A stretch of DNA of 64,000 nucleotides from Histoplasma ohiense (lineage: Eukaryota > Ascomycota > Eurotiomycetes > Onygenales > Ajellomycetaceae), in assembly GCA_017607445.1 (NCBI GenBank), contig JAEVHH010000004.1, positions 5,456,001 through 5,520,000 on the forward strand. The letters are read 5' to 3'. Made by a program: the position numbers and the translations under genes. Below the pieces are notes generated by a model that saw nothing but the letters and a program-made list of their open reading frames with translations, ran no database searches and was not told where the DNA came from. Every line of letters begins with the position of its first letter. Position 1 is the first letter of the stretch. This document shows positions 24,414 through 36,610 of the stretch, piece by piece.

Positions 24414-24892
24414 CAGAAAGTTTAGCCTATTTATCTTTTTCATGAGACTCTCCCCGCATTATCGATGGACAGTTGAGAGGGGCGATGTGGAGTTTTGAGT
24501 TACTTTTCTGTCTTCGAATTCCCTTGTCCTGCTGTGGTCAATTTGTCAAACTAGCATTCCTCATGTCTCCTTTATTAGATCTTGTGTCCCCAATCTACCC
24601 ACTCAATAGCAGCAAATATGATATAGCTGTTCATATTCATCAGCACAACTCGCACAGAGGAACTCTCCAGAGATCATAACGACGTCGGTGGATGCAGCTA
24701 GGCCACTGGGGCAAAGAGCATCAGGTCCTCCAACAGCAGCATCCTTCGATGACTAAGCGACTGGTTCCCCGCATTCCTGCAAAACACGCCAGCGGGGCAC
24801 GTGATTTTCTCCCCGGCGGCCAAGGCAACCCCTCATTCTCCTCCAACTCATCCGCGCTTCCTTGATCTCCCTATCCACGATCCCCATGAAAG
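24414..24892. promoter_or_regulatory. Spacer between two regulator genes
   Basis: 479 bp containing the 3' end of the Zn2Cys6 gene and the upstream region of the C2H2 gene. A CACGTG palindrome lies at 24798-24803, about 90 bp before the C2H2 start codon. A short ATG frame, starting at 24886 and stopping at TAG within five codons, overlaps the true start and may act as a minimal upstream ORF. Confidence 0.45.
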
Positions 24893-27687
24893 ATGGATAG
24901 TAATCGGCCGGCGCCTGGTCGTGTGAGGAAGAAAAGCACATCGACCTCCCGTAAATCGCTGTCTTGCGAGTATTGCAGCCGCCCGTTTGCCCGCCTGGAG
25001 CATCTGCAGAGACATCTCCGCACACGTTGAGTAGCCCGGCCCCTGGACCCCTGGATCCCCTTTCGGCTCCAATTGTTTAAACTATATATTTCCATCATAA
25101 ATGCCTGACCCCTAGCTGCAGACACAAAAGAAAAACCTTTCTCGTGTGAGATATGCTCTAAATCGTTTGCGAGAAGGTAACCTGACTCTTTTAATTGTCT
25201 GAAGTTTTACAAGCACTAGTAGTAATTTATGTTTGATATTATTTTGGTAGCGATCTTCTCGTCCGCCATGAGCGTCTGGTCCACCCTCCAGAGGGCAACG
25301 TGCATCGTGGTGAAAATCGAGTAACTGCTGCAGCTGAGCCTTCGTCGAGCCTCGCAGCCATACCGGCTCCACGTCCTCCACAATCTTCAAACCATGATAG
25401 CCACATATTAAACCTACCACAGCCAGCGGCCATTCAGTCACCCGAAGTAACCCGCCCAAACGTACCTGTTCATGCGGCTCAGATAGCAGGGCCAGCTCAA
25501 TTCAACCCATCTTGGGGATATGACCTTAACCTTCTCTCACATGCCGCTAGCCATGTTGCACTCGAGGGGCAGCAGGAGTCACTTGGGCCTATCCGCAAAA
25601 CTCCCGTCCAGGAAAAGCCGATAACTGAAAACTATGGAGTGGAGCCATCTATATTGGACCTTGCGGACCTAGGGGATCCGGTCCAGGATTTCACTGTCTT
25701 TCTAGAAAGTGTAGGTCTGTCCTCTGATTGGGACTCTGGAATGTTTTCGACTGCAGTTGAACAGGAGCCTCTCCTTCCTGGCGTAATTCCAACACATTCT
25801 TTTGATCCAAAACACTCGATGAATCCTCCGAAATACAATAGTGGAGACATTATGGGTGATCAGCGGACTTCCACCGAGGACGCACCCTCGTTTTCGAATT
25901 TTGGATCCCGCTTGCCCTCGCTCCAACCAGAGTCCCAGGACCCAGAAGATCGCTCTGGGATTCCTGATGAAACCGCACAGAACAGGCCAGCATGGGATGT
26001 ATCAAATCAAGATAGACAGCTTTTCATTGCTCGACTTGAAGATTTCGCCCACGTACTTCCAAAAGGCTTTGTGCCTCCATCAAGACACGCTCTGTCTCGG
26101 TTTTTTGCAGGTTTTATCAACGGACTTAACGAGCATCTTCCATTCATTCATGTCCCAACACTATCTGTGGCTAGATGCCCCCCCGAGCTGAGCCTCGCGC
26201 TGGCCGCAGCTGGCTCTCATTACAGATTCGAAAATAATCGCGGTATCGATCTATTTTACGCATCTAAATCCATTCTTCTTGAACGACTTCGGCGACGGGA
26301 TGCCCGGCGAATGCCCCAAGTGCCATGGGGATTTGGTGGGCCTAGTCCTGCGCTTCATTTCTCTCGAACCTCGTCCTCGATCTCAAATCCTGGGAGCAGT
26401 CCATTCCAGCAACCATACATCTCTACTGTGGATAGCGCTACGTACCCTGGCGAGGACTCTGTGGCACAAATGGAAATTATCCGTACTTTCCTTCTACTCA
26501 CTGTGTTTGCTTCATGGGAAAGACATCCTGAATTGCTACGCGAGATACTTGCACTCCAAAGCACCCTTGCCAGGCTTGTTCGCGATCATGGCCTTACCGA
26601 ATCCATTTCATCACCAGACACTATCAGTTGGGAAGATTGGGTTACCCGCGAAGCTGATAGGCGAACAAAGCTCATTGTTTATTGTTTCTTCAACCTCCAT
26701 TCTATTATGTACAATATACCTCCGCTGATTCTTAGTTCTGAGCTAAAGCTCAATATGCCGGGACCTGCTGGAGAATGGAAAGCACCTAATGCTGCTCAAT
26801 GGCGTCGGTTGCACAGGTCTCGTGTTGGGGGCGATACTTCTTTTCAAGAGGCATTTATGAAACTTTTCATCAAATCACCCCAGTCGAATAGTGTTGCTCC
26901 CATATCCCCTTTGGGTAATTATGTATTGATCCATGCAATAATTCAACAAATTTTCTTTGCTCGACAACTATGTCTATCATCTCCTCAGATGTCTGGCACT
27001 AGCTTACGACCCGAGGATCTATCAGCTTTGGACTCTTCTCTAAGCTCATGGAAAGCTGGATGGAGGCGGACTCCGGAATCTAGTATCGACCCTCAAAGCC
27101 CTGCTGGACCGATCGCATTTACATCAACTGCCCTTCTCGGCTTAGCATACATCAGACTGCATCTAGATCTCGGCCCTTGTCGCAAACTTGTGACCCAGGA
27201 CCCACTTCAGATTGCGCGGGCACTTAAAGAGTCAACACCTCTTGTCGTGCGGAACCCAAGGCTCACTATGGCGTTATTGCATTCCGCCCATGCGCTCTCG
27301 ATCCCAGTGCGACTAGGGATAGACTTCGTTGCAAAGACTCATTCGTTTTTCTGGAGTATACAGCACTCGATTTGCAGTCTCGAATGTGCTTTTCTTCTTA
27401 GCAGGTGGCTACTCGCGATTCCCGCAACTCGAGTTGAACAGGGGCTATCCGACCATGAAAGAAAATTACTGTTGTGGGTCAAGAGTATGATGGAAGAGAC
27501 AGATATGGTATTCGACATGGCCAATATGGGCGAGACAGACTTCATAAATGATCCTCTCAAGTTGAAGGAGCTTAGCGTTGCCGTTGTCCGTGTGTGGTCA
27601 AGGACATTCAAAGGGAACACCAGTTGGCCCATAGTGGACCTCATCGGGTCCAGTTTAGAGATTTACGCTGATTTGCTGGAGTCGTAG
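24893..27687 (+). CDS. C2H2 zinc-finger transcription factor with fungal_trans domain
   Basis: Putative nuclear regulator. Exons are 24893-25025, 25122-25176 and 25251-27687, giving 874 aa. Two adjacent C2H2 fingers sit at the N-terminus. Finger 1 has C25, C28, H41 and H45 with helix residues RLEHLQRH. Finger 2 has C53, C56, H69 and H74 with RSDLLVRH. Both are joined by a TKEKPF linker. Intron 1 splits the last His codon of finger 1, and intron 2 falls inside finger 2 at AGA-AG/C. A long acidic, Pro- and Ser-rich region follows. A PF04082-like fungal-specific domain covers roughly residues 290-600, including FAGFINGLNEHLPFIHVPTL. This two-finger plus fungal_trans layout is common in Eurotiomycetes. 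The physiological target is not evident from sequence. Confidence 0.92.
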
Positions 27688-28207
27688 AAACGCCTCTACA
27701 CTCTGAGACTATGGATATGCGATTGAACAGTTTTTGATATATTCTTTTTCCACTAATGGTTATGCCACCTCGGTCATGCCTGGCCAATTGTGATACCCCA
27801 AGCGCCCTGATAGTCATTCCAGATGTTTACTGAGTATTTTACTTCCATTTATTTATCTCTTTCCGCGTAGCATACCACTTTAACACGCGCCGAAGGTTTT
27901 GTTTGCCATGTTAATCACCATTGCTACTTGTTGACAGGCTCTCTACATACCTTTCGAGCTAAGTGCAGCATTGAGTGCCCTGTCCCTTATACCGTCACCC
28001 CTACCAATGCGCTCCTCCCGCGCTCCTCCTCCTCCTTCTCGTCGTCGTCGTGGCACCTTTGTCTGCGGATATACTGAGCTAGAACTGCTATCTTTTGATC
28101 TGGAGGATATCGCTTATCCAAAAATAATTTAATCTTCCTTACAATTACATATCCTTAGGCTGTTGTTGCCCACTACCTATTAGTTATTTTACATAGTCGT
28201 TTATTCC

Positions 28208-28228
28208 CTCCTCCTCCTCCTCCTCCTC
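28208..28228. repeat. (CTC)n microsatellite
   Basis: Seven CTC units in non-coding DNA. Confidence 0.85.
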
Positions 28229-29046
28229 GCTCTATCTAGAAGGACCCGAGATGTCAAGGAATCCCCCCCCACCCAACTTTTTTTCTATATATTCTCTTTC
28301 TTTGCAAAGCGAGCATGATGGAGTATAATAACGAAAATGTGAATCGAACTGTAAACGACAGGAGTACTGTGACATTGCCCTTTTATTCTTATTATCTTGT
28401 CCCCTTTATTTATTCTTTACTTTTAATTCAACCCAGTTCTTATGTGTACGTTATTTATGCTTTGTCGGAATTGGCTCTCTGGTGGTTATGAAGAGAGTCA
28501 CCTGCGAAAAAATCACGCTGGAGGAGCGCGAAATTGGATAGGTCGGTTCAGCGTCTAAAGAATGGCGATTTAATTTTTGAAAAATTTTTATATCCATGGG
28601 ATGAGAAATTTCAGAATCCTCATTTTCCAATTCCTCTTGCTTTAACTACGTATCGCTCTTATAGATTGCCTTTAGTCCCCTGCTATACTTCTACTCTTAC
28701 AGTATATTAAGAGCCTCACTTTTGCTTCTGGTCAGATTTGATTCTTGCTGAGGGTAGTTTTAAAATATGTGTTTGACCTCGCCATGCCCAATGGCTAAAA
28801 CGTCATCCTGACACTTTCATACTCTATAATAATATTAACTTTAGAAGAAAAATGATGCAAGCCGGAAACTTTTAAAATTCAGTTAAGACGCCGGAGGTCA
28901 ATTGGCCATGCATAATTCATTCATTTCATAGTATATATCTCTGTTATGGAATAAGAACATAAAGCCACGCATACCCAATGATATCTTCGCTTGCAGGGTG
29001 GGATATGGAAACCCAATTAATAAAAAATCCCTTTAAAAAATTTTCC

Positions 29047-29068
29047 AAAAAAAAAAAAAAATTTTTTT
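29047..29068. repeat. Poly-A run joined to poly-T run
   Basis: About fifteen A followed by seven T, forming a small palindromic AT tract 3 bp beyond the stop codon of the ZNF511-like gene. Confidence 0.85.
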
Positions 29069-29070
29069 CG

Positions 29071-30204
29071 TTATCGTCCCTGTTTAGGTCGTTGTTTTGT
29101 TCCATCCATCCTCAGAGCAACGCTCGTCGGGACAAACATGAGAGCCGACATCGACTTCTCCAATTCCTCAATATCAGATCCCTTGTCATTAATGCCGCCG
29201 TTTGGCTTTGGTTTGGTCGTGGCTGCTGCTGTTGTCACACTTATGGGGCCGGGTTTTACGTGCAGAGGTAATTGAGTACTTCCCGCCGCGCTATTCAGGT
29301 TTGTGCAGATAGTGGCTTCGGCGCTGATGTTGCTGGGTTTGGATGGCGGTTCGATATTTGTAGCACTTTCTCCATTTGTCGATTGGGACAGCTTTCGTCG
29401 TCGCAGGCGATTCTCATGTTGTACTGAGTTGGGCACTGAGACTCGCCGGCGGTGAGTTGGCGCCATGCCGCCTCTGAGAATTGATTTATACTGATCGATA
29501 CCAGTATTGACGATGGAGAAGTTATACAGCTGGTAAATGTTAGCATTGGGGAGTTAGCCGGACGGAGTTTTCACAAACGAGGGCTTGAATATCCATAGTT
29601 ATCCCTTCCTTTTTACCTGCTCTTCTCCGATTATTTTGGCACATGCGTTACCTTTAGAATAGACGATATAAAAGAGAGAGGGAATAGCTCACCCTCGGGA
29701 ATTGATGCTTGTCAATGAGGTGGAGTCTTCGCTTCCGACTTGTCGAGCATTTCCGATTACAACCTTCAACAAAACATGAAAACTGTCCTTCTACGTTAGC
29801 TTACATGTGCATTGCGGGGCAGAATCTGTCGGAAATATTAAAAATAAAGGAAAAGGCACCGTCTTCTCGCCTCGTTCTCTGCGCGCAGCAATGATTGGAT
29901 CGTGCAGTTCCTCGATATGAAGAGTAAGAAAGTGTCCAGTCGGAAAATTCTTCCCACACTCCAGGCATCGGTTGACATGTTCTTGAGCATAATGGACTTC
30001 ATAGTCTTCATATGACGAAAATGAGACATGTTCCCTGTGCGGAGGTAAGGAGCAACGCATCACTTCTATGTCCCCATTCTGGTCGTCCAAATGGGCAAGT
30101 TTCCCATGCGGAGACGTTGGGGATCCCATGCCTTCTGGTAGTATTTGAGAATCCGGATCTGACGATTCAAAGGTCAGAGGCCCTTTTCGTGAGCGTTTTG
30201 GCAT
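29071..30204 (-). CDS. C2H2 zinc-finger protein, ZNF511-like
   Basis: Conserved eukaryotic C2H2 protein of unsettled function. Exons are 30204-29860, 29782-29693 and 29529-29071, giving 297 aa. Three C2H2-like units are visible: MRCSLPPHREHVSF to HYAQEH (partial), CLECGKNFPTGHFLTLHIEELH, and CFVEGCNRKCS followed by RRLHLIDKH. The conserved family segment after the last finger is present as QFPRLYNFSIVNTGIDQY. All three exons join in phase 0. The last exon continues through MAPTHRRRVSVPNS; this tail could be mistaken for a separate small gene but lies in frame. The C-terminus is Ser/Thr-rich and non-conserved. The gene is divergent from LSG1. Confidence 0.88.
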
Positions 30205-30677
30205 GGCTTATGGATGGGGAAGTATCTTAACCTCTTAGTAACGAAATGAAGGCAAGAAATTACCCTGCTAATCGCTTGAATCAGCTCGTTATCTCCTCCA
30301 CAAGCTCTAGGAAGAGTCCCATACTAATACTAATGTAAGAGCTGGCACTTTCATTCAACTCTGAGGAGGCTAGTATAGAAGATCTATGCGGGAGGACAAA
30401 TGCTCTCCAATTGTAGCTGTGGAGTCAGCTTGAATGCAGAGGAATTGAGAGTACGAATCAGTTTCTAATGAGATGCCAAGCTATTGGATATGACGTAACC
30501 CACGTGATGATAACGAGGTTGACTAAACTCAATGTGGGAATATTTGAAATCCGGATATTCCATATTTTGCCCCCTCCCTTCTCACAAAAACAGCTTTTCA
30601 CTCACATTTTGGCTGGGCGATATCAACAGTTTAAAATTTAAGTGAAAAGCAGCCAAAGGCATACCGGATCATCCGCC
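30205..30677. promoter_or_regulatory. Divergent promoter, ZNF511-like gene / LSG1
   Basis: 473 bp between two start codons facing away from each other. A CRE-like TGACGTAA at 30491-30498 lies three bases from a CACGTG at 30501-30506, about 170 bp upstream of the LSG1 start. Such sites bind bZIP (Atf/CREB-type) and bHLH (Cbf1-type) proteins in fungi; use here is an inference. Confidence 0.4.
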
Positions 30678-32720
30678 ATGCCTCTCGCAAAATCTAGAAA
30701 TACCGTTGGGCTGGGGAATAGTTTGATGAATGATCGTTTCGGAAAGGGAAAGGGCGCTGATCGCAAAAAAGTCTCCTACAATGCTGCCGCTGTTCGACGA
30801 ACTGGACCCAGTGGTGAGGTCTATATCACCAACCCATCTGAGGAGGCGTCGTGGGTTAAAATGCGCAGTATTACGGAGCAAGGTGCTCTGGATGAGTTTC
30901 TGAGTACGGCAGAGCTTGCAGGGACAGATTTTACAGCGGAGAAATTGAACAACGTCAAAATCATACACACGGATCAGAAGAATCCTTATCTGCTCTCTGC
31001 AGCTGATGAAAGGGCTGCAGTCAAGAAGCATCAACGGAATCGTGGAAGATTGACAATTCCCCGTCGACCTCAATGGGACCAATCGACAACCCCGCAACAG
31101 CTGGATAGAATGGAGAGGGAAAGTTTACTTGAATGGAGGAGAGGGCTTGCGGAGTTGCAGGAACACCAAGATCTGTTGATGACTCCATTTGAGAGGAATC
31201 TGGAAGTTTGGAGGCAGTTGTGGAGAGTCATCGAACGGTCAGACTTGGTCGTGCAAATCGTTGATGCAAGAAATCCACTACTCTTCAGATCGGAAGACCT
31301 GGAAAAATATGTGAAGGAAGTCGATCCTAGGAAACAGAACTTGTTACTGATCAACAAGGCAGATATGATGACGGAGAGACAGAGAGAAGCATGGGCGGAT
31401 TACTTCGAAGAACAGGGTATCAACTACAAGTTTTTCTCAGCTGCAATGGCCAAGGAGAGCCTCGAGGCGATGGAATTGGCTAAGAAAGGCATAGGTGGGG
31501 ATGTTTCGGAAGAGGAGGAGCTAGCTGATAATGCAAAGAGGTTAAATATTGAAGGTGAAGAAGAGGATTCCAGCGAGGAAGAATCGGAGACTGATGAGGG
31601 TGTACTCCTTCCCAATTCTAAGAGATCCCGCACACAGATCCTTACGATTGACGAACTCGAGGAGCTTTTCCTGGCAGCTGCGCCGCATTTACAACCAAAG
31701 GAAGGGGATCAAGGGAAATCCAGGCCAGCCACTATTGGCCTTGTCGGATATCCTAACGTTGGTAAATCTAGCACTATAAACGCGCTTCTTGGCGCAAAGA
31801 AAGTGTCAGTTTCCGCTACGCCAGGGAAAACCAAACACTTCCAAACACTCTATCTCTCGCCAAACCTTCTCTTGTGCGATTGCCCCGGTCTCGTCTTCCC
31901 TAACTTTGCAACAACGAAAGCGGAGCTTGTCATCAATGGTGTTCTACCAATCGACCAGCTGCGTGAGTTCCTGGGTCCAGCCGGTATTGTGGCCCAGCGT
32001 ATTCCAAAACCCTTCTTGGAAGCTGTATATGGGCTGAAAATCAATATGCGACCTCTCGAAGAGGGAGGAACCGGAATTCCCACCGCTTCTGAGGTTCTTC
32101 GTGCGTATGCGCGCGCCCGAGGTTTTGCCACCACAGGTCTCGGCCAGCCCGATGAATCCCGCGCTGCAAGATACATATTGAAAGACTATGTTAGCGGGAA
32201 GCTCCTGTTCTGTCACCCTCCACCTACCTCTGAATCCGCCATTGAAGCCGGAAAGCACCCCATTGACCCAGCAGAGTTCAATCGAGAATTATATGATATT
32301 TCCCATCTACCGCCAAAAAGACGAGAGGCTTTCCTTAGTCAAGGGACAGTATCGCCCCTCTCCGGTCTTGATGAATCGTCTAGTCACCATGACAACGATG
32401 CCGATATAAATGGTGAGATTTTGCCGATCGCATCCTCTGCAGTTTCTCATCCTCAGGGTGCCCGCTCGCGGAACCTCGACAACGGATTTTTCTCAGCCGT
32501 CGGCTCGGGAGGGGCAGAGCACGTTAAGATGCCCTTCAGTTACCAATACACTGAACAAGGTGCTCTTCAGAACCAAAGAATGATGGCAGCATTAGCAAAT
32601 GGGATTGGTGATTCAGAAGTTCAGAGGGTTGGAAAGAAGCATTTCAAGGGTGGGAAGAGAAAAGCGATCGAACAAAGGAAGAAGCTAAGAGCTAAGGGAG
32701 GGGAAGAAGATTTCTATTAG
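30678..32720 (+). CDS. LSG1: Large-subunit GTPase Lsg1
   Basis: Cytoplasmic circularly permuted GTPase that releases the export adaptor Nmd3 from pre-60S particles. It is a single exon of 680 aa. The G motifs appear in permuted order: G4 INKAD near residue 223, G1 GYPNVGKSS near 357 and G3 DCPG near 400. An acidic insert rich in Glu and Ser lies between G4 and G1, at about 275-315. The N-terminus is basic (LAKSRNTVGLGNSL), as usual for the family, and the C-terminus is Lys-rich with HFKGGKRKAIEQRKKLRAK. I chose the ATG at 30678, which begins MPLAKSRN; the open frame reaches further back but without another ATG that fits the family. No intron is needed. Confidence 0.97.
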   Translation: MPLAKSRNTVGLGNSLMNDRFGKGKGADRKKVSYNAAAVRRTGPSGEVYITNPSEEASWVKMRSITEQGALDEFLSTAELAGTDFTAEKLNNVKIIHTDQKNPYLLSAADERAAVKKHQRNRGRLTIPRRPQWDQSTTPQQLDRMERESLLEWRRGLAELQEHQDLLMTPFERNLEVWRQLWRVIERSDLVVQIVDARNPLLFRSEDLEKYVKEVDPRKQNLLLINKADMMTERQREAWADYFEEQGINYKFFSAAMAKESLEAMELAKKGIGGDVSEEEELADNAKRLNIEGEEEDSSEEESETDEGVLLPNSKRSRTQILTIDELEELFLAAAPHLQPKEGDQGKSRPATIGLVGYPNVGKSSTINALLGAKKVSVSATPGKTKHFQTLYLSPNLLLCDCPGLVFPNFATTKAELVINGVLPIDQLREFLGPAGIVAQRIPKPFLEAVYGLKINMRPLEEGGTGIPTASEVLRAYARARGFATTGLGQPDESRAARYILKDYVSGKLLFCHPPPTSESAIEAGKHPIDPAEFNRELYDISHLPPKRREAFLSQGTVSPLSGLDESSSHHDNDADINGEILPIASSAVSHPQGARSRNLDNGFFSAVGSGGAEHVKMPFSYQYTEQGALQNQRMMAALANGIGDSEVQRVGKKHFKGGKRKAIEQRKKLRAKGGEEDFY

Positions 32721-33316
32721 ATGGCTGGGTATACGTAGTGGAGGGGGAGTTTCCCATTTCATCGTCTTTTACCTTTCTTCAAATATGCACATGTCCCCTA
32801 ATTCAAATATTTTTGCTCTGCTATATAAACGGATGAACGCTAGACCTAAAACGGTGGTGGCAATGAGATATTTGCATTTATTCTTGGTCTTTGAGCCTAG
32901 CTCGATTCCATTGATATTAATTCTAAACTATGCTCGTTGACATGTACATGTACATACATCTAGACTATTATCCCACCCCAAGTTAACTTCATGGCATATG
33001 AAAACAATGATTGCTTCTGATATCCATCCACCTCACAGAGCTTTGCTAAACTGCTTTGAAATTTCAAGTTGCAATAAACGCGTGCAACGAACAATGTAGA
33101 CAAGGATAGCGTTTCGTAATAATTAGAAATTCCAACCTATTAGCTTCAATAAAAATCTGAGGATAAACAAGTGTTATACCATTCTGGCCCAACTTCACTC
33201 CAACTTTGTCCAATCTTGATCTCAAAAAACTGCTATTCCCAATAGAATTTCAGGTGATTCATTCCTGGGTAATTGTCCCACCGTTACATTACTACTGCTA
33301 TGTCGATTGGTACTTC
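32721..33316. other. Intergenic region downstream of LSG1
   Basis: 596 bp between two convergent frames. It is AT-rich, with the short repeated string ACATGTACATGTACAT near 32940. No gene is seen. Confidence 0.55.
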
Positions 33317-33763
33317 TTACCGCGCGGGTTTCGTCTCGGTGGCGTCATTTTTGCTGCTGGAACTGTTTCTCCTCAGTGGGCGACTCCAGCCATATGAGTG
33401 GATTGTGGTTCCTGTCCTACCGCTCAACATCGCATTGAAAGCCCTCGCTCCTCGGCCGTCAAACTGGATTCCGTCTGGGTATTTAGGGGTTGTGTTCGGT
33501 GTTCCTGGGGCTGGAGGGGGCCCCGTTTTCCGCGGATGACTGAGGACTCTGGCGTGAGTCGTAGCTGCGTCACTTCCCTTATCCGAAAATGGTGGGGCGG
33601 TACCATCCGTATTGCTTCCACTGCCCTTCAGCTGTACATCATCTTTTTGGGTAGGGGTATTGCTCATTAGGTGACGTCTTGTGACTTTTTGGCTCGTCAC
33701 GCTTTCGGCTGAACTCGACTCAGAGGCTTCCTTCATTCCAAGCTTCCCATCTTGTAAAGACAT
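33317..33763 (-). CDS. Small hypothetical protein, Ser/Pro-rich
   Basis: 148 aa from the ATG at 33763 (MSLQDGKLGMKEASESS). The open frame extends 20 codons upstream, but that stretch ends in a pyrimidine-rich CTTCTCTTCTCAG and looks like a leader or intron end. No known domain is visible. Composition is polar, with a central Pro-rich block RKTGPPPAPGTPNTTPKYPD followed by GIQFDGRGARAFNAMLSGR and IHSYGWSRPLRRNSSSS. The frame has codon use like its neighbours, and the segment order looks like a conserved fungal protein of unknown role. It could be a cytosolic regulatory peptide or a disordered adaptor. I cannot name it. Confidence 0.6.
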   Translation of the reverse strand: MSLQDGKLGMKEASESSSAESVTSQKVTRRHLMSNTPTQKDDVQLKGSGSNTDGTAPPFSDKGSDAATTHARVLSHPRKTGPPPAPGTPNTTPKYPDGIQFDGRGARAFNAMLSGRTGTTIHSYGWSRPLRRNSSSSKNDATETKPAR

Positions 33764-35130
33764 AGTCGGGAGTGGTGTACCCCCCCAAAATGGGAGCGAA
33801 TACCTGAGAAGAGAAGTTTTCAAAGTGTTCTGATATATGCACCGGCGGGCGTATAATAAAATGGTATGTCCGTCTGCTCAAATATATTCGCAAAATTATC
33901 TAATTATCTTGGAGGCTCGGCAGTCCTATTTCAGAACCTGTTGGTGAGATCAAGTAACGGAAATATTTTGCTTTCACTTGGGCAGAAGGGCTTTGATCTT
34001 TGACAAAATCGCGGTTCCACGTGGTGCCTAGTAAGGTAGGGTTTAAAGTATGCTATCATTAGCTGGATGATTGTTATGGGAACGGTGAAGTTTTTGCATA
34101 GACAGGTAGGGGAGAGTGGGAATCATTGAGATATTTATAGGGGTACATTCAAGTGTTTGATCACTCCAAACCAACGGACGGATGAATCCATACCAATTGC
34201 ATGGTTTGAGGCAAATCCCGTATTCTGAGGCATAGAAATGAGCACGAGTTTGCTTTTTAGCAATGATGATATATCGTGCTAAGTTTATACATGCGCAGAT
34301 TTAAACTGAATCTCGGAAGCCAAAAATCGCAAGTAAGAACCCGAGTTTTATTGTTGATCGACCAAATTACCAGCAGAATGACAGGAGGACAGAGGCAAAA
34401 GCTTCCTAACCTCGGGTTCATCCCGAAAACATTGCGAAAGCCTCAAGCTAACGGTATGATTCGAAATAGCAACCAAGAGCTTTTTGAATGAGGGAAATCC
34501 CGAACACGAGAGAAATTAAACATAATGGTAGCCGTTTGTCCGAGTTGCGTTTGGTAGAGGGTCGTCATCGCATTGGACAACTTATAGTGGAATGAAGAGG
34601 ATGTATCAGGATAGGATCCTCGGAGTTCGCAAATCATAGCTGTCGATGTAGTTATTTTCGTCATTTCTGTTTGCTGGAAGATGGCCAGAAGGCGAAATAA
34701 TCTCGCGGATTGAAAGAGGAATGAATCTATGTTTTTTCGTAGATTCCTTTGTAGTTCCCGGCTGGAAACGTTGATAGCAATATTCGAACTGTGAATGTTA
34801 GCAGATTTGAATCAACTCAACGCCAATTTGACGATGAATTATTTGGGACAACGCCGACAATGAGGAAGGGGTAAATTAGTTGAAGTGATATTTAACTTAT
34901 ATTTAACTGGGGTGCTGGAGATTTCTCGTCAAGTGGTGAGTTGATATCACGTGATTGTATTTCACACATATCGCACGATAAACGATAAGGGATTTTTATT
35001 CTATTCCCACCCGAGCGCCCAAGAGTAAAAACGATTAATACCTCGCGCCAAAGAGAAAGGGGATACTTACGACATTTCAACGAAATCGTGAATCCCGCCT
35101 TCATTGCTTTTAGTGGCTTGTGATGACAAA
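33764..35130. other. Intergenic region upstream of LTV1
   Basis: About 1.4 kb between divergent frames. CACGTG palindromes occur at 34018-34023 and 34948-34953; the second, in the context TATCACGTGATT, is 180 bp before the LTV1 start. Short frames here show no domain. Confidence 0.5.
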
Positions 35131-36610
35131 ATGCCTCCACGGAGGCAATGGATGTAAGATCACAGACTTGTTCCCACCCAGCTCATGGTGTTTGGCATGG
35201 CTAGCTAACACGGAGTTCCTTTTCTTATCCGCCTCTAGTAATAAAAAGTCTGCCACCACCTATCAGCTTTTCCACAGGTCGCAAAATGACCCTTTAATAC
35301 ACGACCCAGACGCAGACGATAGAGTCTTTCACAAGGTATCCGGTACTCCAACAACGGAATCATCTTTGAAACCTTCAAGAGCTTCCAAGGTACTGTCGGA
35401 ACTCGAGAAGGAATTTGCAGGCTCCCAGATACGCAAGAATGAAGGTGAAGCGGCGAACTATGGGATATATTACGATGATTCCCAATATGATTATATGCAG
35501 CATTTGCGGGACTTGGGCGGTGATGGGAGTGGGCAGTCACATTTTGTTGAAGTGACGCCGGTGAAGGGGAAAGGGAAGATCAAAGGCATGAGGCTTGAGG
35601 AGGCATTGGAGGAAACTTCGCTTGATGATGTAGCGGATCTTTCGTCGGTTCGCCATCACGATGCGCTTTCCACGGCTTCAACATATTCTCGGAAACAAAC
35701 ATATCAAGACCAACAAGATGTCCCAGATGCCATTGCTGGATTTCAACCAGATATGGATCCTCGACTAAGAGAAACCCTGGAAGCCCTTGAGGACGATGCA
35801 TTTGTTGATAGTGACGAAGATGATGACTTGTTTGAGTCTCTGGTGCAAGGTGGGATAGATGCTGAAGTAGATCCAAGTGAATGGAGGGATACCCATATTG
35901 AAGATGACGACGAAGGCTGGGAATCAGACGCAACGGAAAAGGCATCAAAACAACCAAGTGTAAGCACCAAAGCTGCTACACCACCCGCGAAAGGACCTGT
36001 AGACGATGAGCACATCCCAGACACAGCTGCTGGAGAGGGAGACTGGCTTCGAAATTTCGCCCAGTACAAGAAAGATATGAAATCCAAGCCCTCCGCACCC
36101 TCTACACAGAGAGAAACCGTCTCCGTGTTACATGCTGGAACCGTGGCATCTACAATGTTCACCGCTGGCGGGACCCCCATCCGCAGAAAAAAACGCAAGG
36201 GGGCACTCACCAACTCCTCTGCGTACTCGATGACCTCATCATCTCTCGCGCGAACTGAGGGCCACCGTCTTCTCGACGACAGGTTCGAGAGAATTGAAGC
36301 GCTCTATGCGGTCGATGAACAAGGCGAGGACTACGATGGCTCTAGCATGGCCGATGACATGTCTGTGGTTAGTGGGATGTCAACGGTCCCTGAAATACCA
36401 AGTCTGGTTAGCGGTGGAACACCGCTTCGGTCAGACTTCAATCAGATTATGGATGGGTTCTTGGATGGGTGGGATGATCGTGGGGTGCATGCTAAAAGGA
36501 AGGGGCCCAAGGGGAAGAGGGGAAAGAATGGAAATGAGGTCATCGGAATTCGGATGCTCGACGAGATTCGTCAGGGTCTGGGACCGGCGAGATTACCTGG
36601 GAAAGTATAG
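35131..36610 (+). CDS. LTV1: 40S ribosome assembly and export factor Ltv1
   Basis: Non-ribosomal protein of late pre-40S particles that binds uS3 and eS10 and helps small-subunit maturation. Exons are 35131-35153 and 35239-36610, giving 464 aa. The N-terminus MPPRRQWINKKSATTYQLFH is the family signature and appears only when the 85-nt intron is removed, splitting the Ile codon. Downstream are PLIHDPDADDRVF, the acidic block DSDEDDDLFESLVQGGIDAE and the late segment DDRFERIEALYAVDEQGEDY. The C-terminus is basic and ends with IRMLDEIRQGLGPARLPGK. It follows LSG1 by 2.4 kb on the same strand, with a small minus-strand frame between. Confidence 0.95.

Larger units (their letters stand above)
27688..29070. 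other. Intergenic region between two convergent zinc-finger genes
   Basis: About 1.4 kb, AT-rich, with pyrimidine-rich stretches including CTCCTCCT and TCGTCG tracts near 28021-28050. It should contain both 3' UTRs. No gene is seen. Confidence 0.55.

Noticed and set aside
29071..29466. Separate small gene beginning MAPTHRRRV
   Set aside because: In-frame continuation of the last exon of the ZNF511-like gene; the Met is internal.
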